A stretch of 64,000 nt of DNA from Macrocystis pyrifera (GCA_031763025.1 JASSKH010000035.1:4376320-4440319), one strand, 5' to 3'; positions 10,852 through 20,640 are shown, numbered from the stretch's first letter. The notes: a model not told the origin generated them from the letters alone. Translations and numbers: made by a program.

Positions 10852-11448
10852 CTAGGCCCCGGGAGGATGTACGTGACGGCGAGACGCTCGTGACGGGGCA
10901 CCCTGGGAGTCCCCGCTTTCAGCATTTAACGTATGCGGAGGGGGGAGTAACTCGGAAGAACATGCGGTACCTGTAGTAGTCCGTGACCGGGGTGTAGGTG
11001 TGGGTACAGGTGGCTCCTGGCATAATCTTGGTGACTTGGTCGAGTATTCCGCGGTTGAATCCGCGGGAAAACCGTCCCTTGCGCCCAGGGAGAGTGGTGT
11101 GGTCAGCACGGGGCGGGAAGCTACGAGTCCGGGGGATCCTGCAGAACCAACGGAGGTCGAAGTATGTGCTGTCCACGGTCGACGGACGCCGGTTGACGTG
11201 TGCCGATAACATCGTTCGTCAGAGGACGTAGACGAGTTGGGAGTCGATGGCCCTGGGGGGGGAGCAGAGCCGGAGAGGGAGTGGATACCGCTGTTGGCCG
11301 TTGTTGTCGTGTCGCCCACAAGATTGGCAAGATACGTAGACATTTCGGCAATATTGGGCAAGGTGCGGCGTCGCGCATCGACTGGGGACACCGAGGGGAG
11401 CGTTGAGGGAGTGCTCGATGTGCCCGCCTCCTCCTGCCCACACCTCAA
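10852..11448 (-). CDS. Unrecognised polyprotein segment between gag and NADAR
   Basis: Open frame ending at a TAG (10852-10854) that is in the same frame as the NADAR-protease ORF, so gag and NADAR may once have been read through or joined. The first part is Ser/Thr/Pro-rich. Downstream of about 11220 another frame looks better, with a basic, aromatic stretch (words DSTYFDLRWFCRIPR and GRKGRFSRGFNRG), so a one-base shift is likely. No domain is recognised. It could be the C-terminal part of gag or an accessory segment. Confidence 0.4.
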   Translation of the reverse strand: MRCGQEEAGTSSTPSTLPSVSPVDARRRTLPNIAEMSTYLANLVGDTTTTANSGIHSLSGSAPPPGPSTPNSSTSSDERCYRHTSTGVRRPWTAHTSTSVGSAGSPGLVASRPVLTTPLSLGARDGFPADSTAEYSTKSPRLCQEPPVPTPTPRSRTTTGTACSSELLPPPHTLNAESGDSQGAPSRASRRHVHPPGA

Positions 11449-11756
11449 ACCAACCGCTTGAACAAGGGAGCCAACCCTAGATCGAGGGGTTGATATTGAC
11501 GATAGGTTAGAAGGGGGGAGAAAGGAGGGGGAGAGGTTGGGAGAGTAAGTGGGGGCCGGTGCCTCCTGAACAATACGCTGCCCGAGGGTCCAGAGAGGTA
11601 CCGCGGTCGCGTGTAGTGCCGTTGGTGAAGTCGCGAGCGGTTCTTTACCATCAGCTGGTCAGGTACCCGGTTGCCGGGAGTTTTGATTGCCTTCGTGTTG
11701 TGAAGGACCGAGGTGCATGTTAGCCGGGGTAGTGGGAGTCTGTGTTGTGGGACCGG

Positions 11757-12539
11757 TTACGGTGAGGGCAGATGAGGGAGGTCCTTGAGGGGAGGGGGGG
11801 TGAGCTGTGGTGCCGAATTATCCCGAGAGTGGTGGTTGTTGGGAGAGTAGTTGGTCCACTGGGAGCCTGCAGTACGGTTGGAGTTGCCGTGGGAGCGCTC
11901 GTTTTTAGAATGGGAGTTGGACCGGCGGTTGTTATTGGAATTGCCGGCAGAGTTGTGTCCCCTCGAGTTGAAACGCTTGGAATAAGAGTTCGAGTTCCGA
12001 TGAGCATGGCGTTCATATTGTCCCCGACAGTATGAGAACATACGTTGTTGCCACTGTTGAAAAGCGTGGCCTCCATCGTTGAGCTGTCCGAGCCGGGGAT
12101 TGAGTATACTTGATTTGTTTATGAAGGGACTTTGACCCGTTTTTACGCTGTGGTCCTGTCCGCCGCAGTTGAGGCATACGCCACGCCATGTGCGAAGAGC
12201 AGTCGCTCTGGCAGTAGCCCCAAGGAGGGGGGGGTCGGTGGTCGAAAAAGTGGTAGACACCATGTACACTTCGTCGAAGTGTTCGAGAGCCCAGTGGTTG
12301 TAACCCAGAGTGAAAGGGTCAATGTCTGGGGACGTAGAGACGTTCATGACATAGGGGCTGCGTTGGGAGCCTTGTCGGTTTGGATTTAAATGATTGCACG
12401 AACGCGTCTGCTGAGCAGGAGCCGATGACGGCGGGGGACGAAAACGTCGTGTGGCCTCCGGGGGAGGTATAAGAAAACATTTTTCGCCATTCATGGCAGG
12501 TGTATTATTCGTAGCGTACACTTCATGAGCCTGCCACAT
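11757..12539 (-). CDS. Gypsy gag nucleocapsid segment with altered zinc knuckle
   Basis: Open frame of 260 codons. It carries CLNCGGQDHSVKTG, a CCHC zinc-knuckle pattern (C-x2-C-x4-H-x4-C) in which the last Cys is Gly, a single-base change. Following it is an Asn/Ser/Arg/His-rich tail (QYERHAHRNSNSYSKRFN and similar), typical of an RNA-binding nucleocapsid. It is shifted by one frame relative to the capsid segment upstream. Nucleocapsids bind genomic RNA; this copy's knuckle is probably weakened. Confidence 0.7.
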   Translation of the reverse strand: MWQAHEVYATNNTPAMNGEKCFLIPPPEATRRFRPPPSSAPAQQTRSCNHLNPNRQGSQRSPYVMNVSTSPDIDPFTLGYNHWALEHFDEVYMVSTTFSTTDPPLLGATARATALRTWRGVCLNCGGQDHSVKTGQSPFINKSSILNPRLGQLNDGGHAFQQWQQRMFSYCRGQYERHAHRNSNSYSKRFNSRGHNSAGNSNNNRRSNSHSKNERSHGNSNRTAGSQWTNYSPNNHHSRDNSAPQLTPPPLKDLPHLPSP

Positions 12540-12645
12540 GGCCGAGACCGAAGGGAAAGGTTCTACCGAAAGTCATCAATTCACCCGGGTACAAAACCGG
12601 AGTCAAAGCAGGAAACTGTCTACTAACACTGGTCCGCACTACCTC

Positions 12646-14232
12646 TCACACCATGGCGTCGCTAGGCTTAAATACCTTTTCAGAACCTTGTACTACCGAT
12701 GACAACTCCCTCAAAGCTTGCAAATAAGTTGAATACACCGTGCCAATTGGTACTCCGAACGCCTGAAGCTTCTCGAATGCGCGGCTTTGGTCGCCGTGGT
12801 CAAAGTGCGTGCTCAGCAGACGCAAGAGTAAGCGAAAGGCAGATGGGCCGGCATTATCCTTCTCCCGAAGGTGATCGCGCACCTGCTTAAAAACGTTGTT
12901 GATAAGGAGGGACATCGGGGAGTTGGTGCCTGTCTTGATAGCTTTCCGGAAACACCGGTGAAGCGGGGTGATCCATCCTGGTGACCAACGCAGGGAGTCT
13001 AGAATACCGTTCGGGGAGTCGTCACAGCGTGAGAGAATGTCCGCTACGACAAGTTTGGCGCTAGCTATGAGGTGTTCAACTCCTACACAGTCGTCGGTTC
13101 CCGCAGGAACAGGGAGTGGGTCGATGAGCTCCAATTTTCGAGAGTCCAAGTCAATGTACTTGCGGTTGACCTCAAAGTCGTGGGTACTAGCTGCAGTGAT
13201 TTGGGGCGTAGTGGGAGTTGCGGCAGGGGGGACCGGTTCGGGAGTGGAGGCGACCGGAGTGGAGGTGGGTGCGACTGGGTGTTGAGGGAGTACCGATGTA
13301 TTGGAGGTCGTGCTGTTTGGGAGAAGTGTTGGAGCCTGTTATGGCGCAATGGGGGTTGCGAGACTGGGCGCGTTAGGAAGCGGAGGGGCCTGGGCTGCAA
13401 CGGAGGTTGTATGGGTGGGCAGATGGGTGGTGGTCGCTGGGAACTGTGGAGGTAGTGGTGTATTGGGGATTGCGTTGTTTTGGGGGGGGGCGGGAGCCGG
13501 CAACGATGCAATAGAAATTGTCCGACCGGGCGCCGCGGGATACGGAGAGGTCAGGACCGCAACGGAAGCTGTATGGGGAGGCAGTGGTGGGGGAGCTACG
13601 TGATACTGTGGAGGTAGCTGTGTGGTGGAGGCTGTATTGGGAGGCGGCGACGAGGGAGTCCCTGAATACTGAAGTGGTAGCTGTGTAGTGGGGGGTGCGG
13701 TATTAAAGAGGGGAGTGTTGATCTGTAGTGGGGCATTTGGCTGATACTGACCAGGCGGTGGGGCAATAGAGATTGTAGCGCCGGTTTGGGGGGCAGGTTG
13801 GTGCTGGGGCGGTAACGGGGTATCCGAAAGGTTGGTTGCCTCAAAAGAGACAGATAGCGGAGTATTATCATGATCTGTCACTTGCCTGTTGTCCTCGGAG
13901 ATGTAGTCCTCGTCGGTTGACGAGGAGAAATAGTCGCCATCATTGTGCTTCCGCGGGCGTTGTTCAGGCCGAGGAGAAGCTCCGCTGTTGCCGGACCGGG
14001 GGCGTGTTGTCGAGCTGGACGATGACGCGCGGCGGGCCGGGATGTCGGATGTGCGGTTGTTGTGGGTGTTGTCGTTGTTGTCGCGATCATGGTCGTCGTC
14101 CGGGCGCCTGCGGGTGACCGGTAGACGACCGTCCGAGCAACCCATCGCCCGTTGTTGGCGCTGACCGCGGGAGGCGTTATATTCTGTAACAGGCGGCCAG
14201 GTATAGTGGGTGGAGGAGCGGAAAGTCCTCAA
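12646..14232 (-). CDS. Gypsy gag: Pro-rich matrix region and capsid
   Basis: One frame from about 14232 to a TGA at 12646, broken only by a TAA at 13339-13341. The first half (to about 13200) is low in complexity, with repeated words such as TTQLPLQY, TTQLPPQY and PLPPQF separated by Pro/Ala/Thr. The second half (13149-12646) is a folded, mostly helical segment (HLIASAKLVVADILSRC, SLLINNVFKQVRDHLREK, FRLLLRLLSTHF) that fits a gag capsid by position and composition. No close match is claimed. Gag forms the particle around the element RNA. The true start codon is uncertain and may lie upstream. Confidence 0.65.
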
Positions 14233-14910
14233 AATTTCTACCAGCCTGAGGAGTTTGGTTCGAATGTTGGAGTTAGTTACGCTCCGAAGAGTCTCGAGGG
14301 CCTGCTGGAGGGTGATGGTTCCTGAACGATAGTATCCTTTGATGGCCGAGGCGGCCGAGGAGATGGCTGCCCGATTGGCCTCCGAGACATCTTGTGACGA
14401 TATTAGTTGACGTATCGTGGTATGGATGAACGCTATGTCCGTAAATTCTAGGACGAGCCCAGAGTTGTCGGGGTAGCAGAAAGAGACCCAGTGGAAGAGG
14501 GAGTCGAGGTAGTGGCCGGGTCCGTGCGAGGGGGAGTAGGGCCGAGGCCGGAAGTCGAGGGAGCGGCCGAAACCGCGCGGAAGGGAGTGGAGTCAAGGCC
14601 TTGAGAGCCAGAGTCAGGGCATGTTTGGCCCTCAGGGAAGCCACCAGTTTCTCGGCGCGGTCGATCTCGTCACGCTCCCTCGCCTGACGCTCCTGTAGGA
14701 GCCTCGAAAGTTACGCTTCATGTTTGGCGCGTTGTACATTATTAGCTGCTAGCCACGCCTGCAGTTTCGGGACGGACAGCTCGTCCTCCGCAGGTGTTGT
14801 CGTTGCGGCGGGAGGCGGAGCTGACGTGGTGTCGGCCGGGGTCGGGGGTCGCTGTATTTCCATCAGCATTGCCCAAAATCCCAGTCACACCGTCTAAAAT
14901 TCCGTCACAT

Positions 14911-15750
14911 TTATGCAAGGCTGCAAAAAACGAGCAAATCGAGGAAGAAAATGCTATTAGGACGGCTCAAAATTTCTCTCGCATCGCCGAGGATTCCACT
15001 ATGTTCATCCAAAACTGTATAAGTGTGCCCTTCTGGAAAAAATATACGATTATGCCTGTCGAAAATGATTGGTGTATCGTTGAACTTTTCGTCATCGTTT
15101 CCAAAGCTGCAAAAGTGTGCAAATCTGGGAAAAAAAATGCGATTAGGACGGCTGGAGTTTATGTATGGTTCGCCGAAAAAATCGTCATTCGAGAGACTTG
15201 CATGTTTTGGCAAATCTTAAAAACAAATGCGATGACGACGGCTGGAATTTACGTATGTTTCGTCGAAAAGTACATCACTCGGGGGACCTGCGTGTTTTGG
15301 TAAAATCTGAAAAAAAAATGCGATTAGGACGGCTGGAATTTGTTTATGTTTCGTCGAAAAAATCGTCATTCGGGAGATCTACGTGTCTTGGCAAATCTGA
15401 ACAAAATGCGATTAGGACGACTAGAATATACGTATGTTTCGTCAGAAAAATCATCATCACTCAGGGGACTTGTGTATTTCGGCAAATCTGGAAAAAAAGT
15501 GCGATTAGGACGACTAGAATTTACGTATGTTTCGTCAAAAAAAATCATCACTCAGGGGACCTGCGTATTTTTGCAGATCTGAAAAAAAGTGCGATTAGGA
15601 CGACTATAATTTTCGTATGTTTCGTCAAAATATTCATCACTCAGGGGACCTGCGTATTTTGGCAGATCTGAAAAAAAAATGCGATTAGGACGACTAGAAT
15701 TTACGCATGTGTCGTCACAAAATTCATCACGCAAGGGACCTGCATCCAAA
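14911..15750 (-). repeat. 90-bp tandem array encoding a 30-residue repeat
   Basis: The word GCGATTAGGACG (or a close variant) recurs at 15139, 15229, 15320, 15408, 15501, 15591 and 15681, a period of 88-93 bp, with worn copies back to about 14940. On the minus strand the unit reads roughly FDETYVNSSRPNRTFFPDLP plus KYAGPLSDE. Length changes in A runs shift the frame between units. The array is the C-terminal part of the first ORF. Confidence 0.9.
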
Positions 15751-16469
15751 AATATACTCTCTTTGCGAAGTGCAGAGCAGAGAGAGTAGTATTTGGCGAA
15801 GGCGTCAGATGAGTCATTGGTGCAAAGTATGCTCTCTAAAACGTCACGCTCGTGAGGTTCCACTAAGTTGATGAGGGAGGCGGGGGCACTGCGTTCAGGG
15901 TTTCTCTGTGACGCGGTACGTACGAGGTCCAGGTAATTTTCAAGCTCATAAGGGCTTAACGAAGACCAATGAACTGCGTGCTCTGTCTGAGGGAAATCTG
16001 ACAAAAATGTAGCATCATCAAACTGAGCGTTATCCAACTCATCATTCGTAGACGGAGCGACTAAGTCCGTGGGTGGAAGCGAGTGGGGTAACTGCAACCT
16101 GTCCATTACACGCGCAAAATGACTATGGTGTGGAGAACGAGGTGCCGGGTGTTCGCAAAAATTTTCATACAAGGCCTCATCGCGAGGATACGTTATATGG
16201 AAATCGTATGGGCTACAAGCGTCGGTCGGCACTGTGGGGGTGTGCGACTGAGTATTTTTGGTCTTCAGCCGTGATAGTTGGTGCGAGTCAGCGTTCAACG
16301 CAGCGATAGTCGCTGTCGGTGTCGACATGAGCTTATTTGCATCAGCAACAGAGATGTGCTTTTCAGCGGTTTCTGGTTCGTCATCGAAATCCAAACTATA
16401 AATAGCTTCATGAAAAAGGATGATCTGAGGTGAAATCACTACGGAAAGCTCGTCAGACGGGTCGACCAC
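15552..16469 (-). CDS. First ORF of the gypsy element, 30-residue repeats at C-terminus
   Basis: Open frame of about 305 codons, the first large one after the 5' LTR and leader. Residues 1-240 are acidic and without a recognised domain (words YSLDFDDEPETAEKH, SSLSPYELENYLDLVRTAS, EPHERDVLESILC). The C-terminus enters the 90-bp array and ends at a stop in the array; the same frame reopens at 15551 and runs to 15366, so the protein was probably longer. It could be an N-terminal part of gag or a separate accessory protein. The start at 16469 is only the most upstream codon of the open frame. Confidence 0.55.
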   Translation of the reverse strand: MVDPSDELSVVISPQIILFHEAIYSLDFDDEPETAEKHISVADANKLMSTPTATIAALNADSHQLSRLKTKNTQSHTPTVPTDACSPYDFHITYPRDEALYENFCEHPAPRSPHHSHFARVMDRLQLPHSLPPTDLVAPSTNDELDNAQFDDATFLSDFPQTEHAVHWSSLSPYELENYLDLVRTASQRNPERSAPASLINLVEPHERDVLESILCTNDSSDAFAKYYSLCSALRKESIFLDAGPLRDEFCDDTCVNSSRPNRIFFSDLPKYAGPLSDEYFDETYENYSRPNRTFFQICKNTQVP

Positions 16470-16778
16470 TAGAAACGCACGGACGCGAAGGCGAAAGTTA
16501 TTTAACAGGCGCAGGCGCGCGCGCTACGGCGGTCGTCTCTTCAAGCGGGCGCAACGCGCGCGCGTTGCGTTACGTTGCAGTGCTACCCAATGGAGAACGC
16601 GAACGGTGGTAGACAGAAAGACAAAGACAGGAAAAAAAAAAGCAAGAAAGACAAGGTACTCTAAAATACAGTGACTCGACTCTTGCCAAAACAAAAAAAA
16701 AAAGGATTAAGGCTCACACCTAAAGGGAGGAGAAGGCTCGAAGAACAGGTTGAAGTGATGGCCACGAGCAGAGATGTA
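16470..16778 (-). other. 5' leader of the gypsy element with a GC palindrome
   Basis: Non-coding leader between the primer-binding site and the first ORF. It holds a perfect 18-base palindrome, GCAACGCGCGCGCGTTGC, at 16551-16568 and a nearby GCGCGCGCGC run at 16516-16524. In retroelements such leaders hold dimerisation and packaging signals; that use here is inference. Confidence 0.5.
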
Positions 16779-16796
16779 GTCCGTAAGACGCCGCCA
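16779..16796 (-). promoter_or_regulatory. Primer-binding site of the gypsy element
   Basis: On the minus strand, two bases after the 5' LTR, the sequence reads TGGCGGCGTCTTACGGAC. It begins with TGG, the complement of the universal tRNA 3' CCA, at the expected position. A tRNA with a 3' end ...GACGCCGCCA would be the primer; which tRNA this is cannot be told here. Confidence 0.7.
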
Positions 16797-16798
16797 AG

Positions 16799-17551
16799 TG
16801 TGATGTGGGAGAGCAGTAAGGGTTCCAAGGGATGATGATCCACAGAAGAGGTGTGACACAGGTGTCTGTGCTTGGTCAAACTCAGACCTAGTTCTTATTG
16901 GAGTTCTCTTATTTTATTGGTGCGAGGCTTGCTCAAAAGGGGCAAGTGAGAAGAGTGAGAAGGGAGGGGGGGGGGAAGCAGATGCTTTTGGAAGCCAGAA
17001 GTATCATCTGGCTTCAACCGGCTATAATCTACTGGCAAGGGTGCATGCTACATCCTCAACTTCAATAGTACAACGCCCCGTGAGGGTGCATGTGTTGCCC
17101 TCAACTCCAATAGTACAACACCCCGTAAGGGTGCATGCGTTAGTCTAAACTTCAGTAGTACAACACCCCGTAAGGGTGCATGCGTTACTCTAAACTTCAG
17201 TAGTACAACAACCCGTAACTTCAGTAGTACAACGCCCCGTCAGGATGCATGCGTTACTCTAAACTTCAGTAGTACAACACACCGTAAGGCTGTATGCGTC
17301 ACTCTAAACTTCAATAGTACAACACCCCGTAAGGGTGCATGCGTTACTCTCGACTTCAATAATACAACATACTAACCTGCATATCAGATTCTACAGATAT
17401 CCCCAGCCTGCGTGTCTACATATATACTAGCCTGCGTATCTACAGATATCTTATTCCAAATGGTAAACGGGGTACGACCCGACTGGAACAAAAATATTTA
17501 ACGCCCCCTACTGGTTGGTCTATTGACGACAAACCAAGGTACTCTATCACA
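16799..17551 (-). repeat. 5' LTR of the gypsy element (753 bp)
   Basis: It matches 2735-3359 and has the same TGTGAT and ATCACA ends. Being upstream on the minus strand, it should hold the promoter. The extra length comes from additional 45-bp repeats. Confidence 0.92.
17038..17370 (-). repeat. 45-bp tandem repeat inside the 5' LTR
   Basis: At least seven units of the same 45-bp repeat as in the other LTR, starting near 17066, 17111, 17156, 17201 (shortened), 17228, 17273 and 17318. Because it sits in the U3-like part of the promoter LTR, copy number could affect transcription; this is inference. Confidence 0.88.
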
Positions 17552-17555
17552 AATG
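17552..17555. repeat. Target-site duplication AATG, right
   Basis: Matches AATG at 2731-2734 on the other side of the gypsy element. Confidence 0.75.
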
Positions 17556-18114
17556 TGCATGTCAACTGTGGATCGGGCATTTTACATATCCATGATATAC
17601 CTACGAGTAAATATTGGCTGCAAGAGTATTGGCTGTAACCAGCAGTACAGCAATATCATACCACTCAACCATAAATGTAAGGACGCTTTGATCACTCGTA
17701 CTACTACTGCAATATGTAAACGATTCTTGTATTTCCGGACAGAGTGATGGTATACGTGATAAATTACATGGCGCTAATTGTATTTGTATACCAGCAGTAC
17801 TGGCGTAGAACACTTGTACATAGTACGAGTAGGAACTGGTATCAAATACAACTACAGTTGTAGTATTAGTACCTGGTTTGTATGCTATGTACCAGGTACA
17901 AGGTACCGGTATCTGGTATATTTGTATATTTCATAGGCGGACCATACCACTACCCATTAACCATGAAGATCCGATCTGTGCATACCAGGTTCTGCAAGCT
18001 TCAGCCTGGTGCCGATCGACGGACTTGAAAAGCACTGCAGTGGAAGCGATCGACAAGCAGTGTGGAACAAAGAGAAAACAAAGTTGGATACGTAAAGATT
18101 TTCAATTTCACTCT
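17556..18114. other. Unassigned DNA with short palindromes
   Basis: No gene is seen. The interval 17820-17990 is dense in palindromic words such as AACTACAGTTGTAGT, TACCAGGTAC and GGTACCGGTA. Confidence 0.45.
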
Positions 18115-19299
18115 TGAAATGCAAAATAATAGATTACTTATTGATATCTCGACCTCTGAGCGTGCTCGGTTGGTACATCCCTGGCCTCTCAGAGCTCCCA
18201 CTTGGGAATCGCCTTCTTTTATTACTTGCCGGACCTTTCCAGCGGGTCTTTGTTTTCTCCATTTCTCTTCGTACACTCAGTCCTTCTTTCCTTTTTTCTT
18301 CTTTCGTTTCGTGGGCGTGCGTGTACTCCGAGCACGGTTGCGCGGGCGAACCCGGCACCGTCGCGGGTATCAGCGGATGCTGGCGGATAGAGGGGGCGTT
18401 GCAAGGAGCGCGGTCGCCGCTTTCGTGCCTAGGCGTCGCGTGTGCCTCGAGACACGAGGGATGCATCAATAGGCTCTGTCTGGCCTCCATTTGGGATTCT
18501 TGATGGAGTACGTACGAATATTTAAGGGTCGTTCGGTATTGTAAGATAATATTCAAGCGGTGCTTATTTTTGCGACCGGGCTGAAAGTCACAAGAGGGAG
18601 GTATCCCGAATGAGCACCAACATTGTCGAACTTGCGTCGCGGTCCACGGTGAGCACCGGGCTTCACGCGAGGCGAGCGGTGGGGCTCACTGTGGAAGAGA
18701 GGGAGGAAAGCTTTACCCGGACCGAATCGGTGGCGAGATGGTCGCGAGAGGGGCGGGCGGCGTACGAGGCTGAGAGAGAAGCTCTGCTGTTTGTTTGTTT
18801 GTTTGTTTGTTTTTTTTTTTTTTCTTTTCGACCGGTGCAAGGTGTTCCAATCAGTTAGTAAATTACTACACGAAAGGGGACGGGGATTTTATTTCTTCCA
18901 GAAAATTTCGGTTTCATTTTTCATTTTGTTGCTCTTGTGTTGAGTGCCGTGCTGCGCTTTATCTTTCGTACATACGAGTACAGACAGAGCTAACATATCG
19001 AAAGGAGAAAATACGTACCCTGCCTGGGGTATATACGTCCGTACGACATGTGAGCGAGCGTAGTGGAAAACCGCCCGCGACGCGAAGCGTATGTATGTGG
19101 CGTCTGAGTGTTTTCTCCTGAAGCATGCCGGCAGGACTCTTGGCATTATCAAGTCGCCAGTTTGCACCTACCGTCGTGGAAAAAACAATATTCAATCAAG
19201 GACCTCTGTCTCCTCTTCGCATAATTTGATGTACTTTTTCCTTCCTGAGCGAGCGTAGCGGGCGGCGTAGGCCGCTCGCGGAGCGAAGCGCCTTGTATA
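18115..19299 (-). repeat. Dispersed repeat R1, copy 2 (full length, reversed)
   Basis: Reverse complement of the repeat at 45046-46194, alignable over about 1.1 kb. Shared marks are GATTGGAACACCTTGCAC, GCAGAGCTTCTCTCTCAGCC, GGTCCGGCAAGTAATAAAAG and two GC-rich palindromic modules (19050-19093 and 19246-19292). It contains a TTTG microsatellite at 18788-18812 and a T run. Reading frames are not conserved between copies, so it appears non-coding. Its transposon class is unknown. Confidence 0.85.
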
Positions 19300-19456
19300 C
19301 TCGTACCAGGTACAGTTGTAGCTTGGTAGAGGCGCCGCGCGGATGTCCGAGTCACGCAGAAAACGAGGCACCAGGTACCCAAAACCCACGGAGAACTCGC
19401 AATTCGCAGGCTGGCACCATGTAGTAGTGGCGGTGAAAGGTGAAAGGGAAAATAAT

Positions 19457-19892
19457 TCACCCAAAGCTGAGCTTCGCAGTGATCCCGCCTGGTCCCTTGC
19501 TGAGAGCACTCTTTTGGATCTGCTGTTGGTCGTACTCCTCTCTGTGATTCCTCCTGGTGGTGTGATTGTCCAGGTTCGTCGTGTTTCCCGCGCATCGCAT
19601 ACGGGCCTCGCAAACCGGGCAAATGGTGCAGCTACCATTTCGATGGCGTCGCCATCCAGCGTGCACCCAGACAAAAGCTTTCAATTTTTTGTCTACTGGA
19701 AAGTCCGCCAGGTCGAAGTGCCTTTCCCCATCCTCTTCTCGGTCCTGCTGCAGCGCTGGATCCTAGGACCTGCTGTTCCCCTTCCTCCTCTCTCTGTACG
19801 TCTTTTGTTGCGTCCTTTGCTGCCGCGGCATCCATAGCAGCAGCTTGGGAACTGCTGGCCGGGATGATCTCAAGAAACATTTGAATACTCAT
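19457..19892 (-). pseudogene. BED-type zinc-finger gene fragment with a frameshift
   Basis: The ATG at 19892 opens MSIQMFLEIIPAS, followed by an Ala-rich and Glu-rich stretch to SSRQKIESF. After a one-base shift in a T run near 19675, the frame continues VWVHAGWRRH, then CTICPVCEARMRCAG and NLDNHTTRRNHREEY. The pattern C-x2-C followed by H-x5-H with an aromatic start (VW.H) is a BED zinc finger, as found at the N-terminus of hAT transposases and related DNA-binding proteins. The frame stops at 19457, about 160 bp before repeat R1. No transposase core is visible, so this is a truncated or intron-split remnant. The missing part could be in an exon I cannot see. Confidence 0.7.
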
Positions 19893-20640
19893 GTCCGAGA
19901 CGAGGAGTGTAGAGGTGTGCCGGCCCGAGTTACAGGAGGCCGGAGGCAGCAAATGTGTACCTATGAAAAAAGTGTGCTGTGTGTGCTTGGTAGCTGCTTT
20001 GTGTGCGGCTAGAGCTCAGAGCAAGAAGAGCCAAAGTCCTGAACTACAAGTATTATATCTACAGTAGTACCTGACCTGGTAAGAAGTGTACAGGAAACAG
20101 AGGGAATGCCATGTGGCTACCGTGTGGTTCCAGTGTTAGGATGAGGGTGTTCGAATCGGAAAGCGGGCTAATTTATCAGAGGAGGTGATAGTGAAAACCC
20201 CGAAAACGCCGCGCGATTTGGATTTTTGTTGATCGGTGTTGCTGGGCGCCGCGCTGCCAGTTGCCGGTCTTGGCTCTCTGTCCTCGCAGTGCCACGAGGG
20301 TATACTGAGCGGACTGACCAGGTAGCAAACAGCACTGCTGTAGTGCCTTTTTGTAGATTGATTATATATTTTAAGGTCGATCTGTGACAGCGGCCTGCCG
20401 CCCTCTGTTGTTGTACGCTGCTGCTGCTGCATGTTGGTCAGCCCAAGCCAAGAAGCCAAGTGCACCCCGTGTGGCTGCCCTGAACGGCTGCTTGCTTTCA
20501 TCTTCTTGTTACATTGTTATTACAGTACTGGGTTCCTATATGTACTGCCGTTGTATAAAAAAATCGATGACCCAAGCTACGAAAGAAGGGGTCGATGTCG
20601 TTGTTGAGGGTGCTCTGGTGAGCTACTTACTACTGTATGT
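19893..20640. other. Unassigned DNA upstream of the BED fragment
   Basis: No recognised gene. A minus-strand frame at 20136-20501 (with a Gln run, LTNMQQQQRTTTEGG) could be an upstream exon of the BED gene, but there is no clear splice pair to support it. A short CTG-type run occurs near 20415-20430. Confidence 0.35.

Larger units (their letters stand above)
2735..17551 (-). mobile_element. Ty3/gypsy LTR retrotransposon carrying a NADAR domain
   Basis: A complete but coding-defective element of about 14.8 kb, transcribed on the minus strand. It has two related LTRs with TGTGAT...ATCACA ends, a 4-bp AATG duplication, a primer-binding site next to the 5' LTR (16799-17551), and domains in the gypsy order PR-RT-RNase H-IN. 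Additions beyond a standard gypsy element are a first ORF with 30-residue repeats, a NADAR domain fused upstream of the protease, an 18-residue Pro-rich repeat linker between RNase H and integrase, and a Tudor/chromo-like module after integrase. In-frame stops lie at 4428, 5662, 8607, 10852 and 13339. Frameshifts lie near 5050, 8430, 9125, 9800 and within the 54-bp array. The LTRs are near identical outside their internal repeats, so the insertion is fairly young. Confidence 0.93.

Noticed and set aside
14911..15750. A CRISPR array
   Set aside because: Units of 90 bp are alike over their whole length with no unique spacers, and they encode a repeat peptide in a eukaryotic element.
18062..18556. 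Overlapping open frames of 130-140 codons on both strands
   Set aside because: They lie in repeat R1 and the frames are not kept in the copy at 45046-46194.
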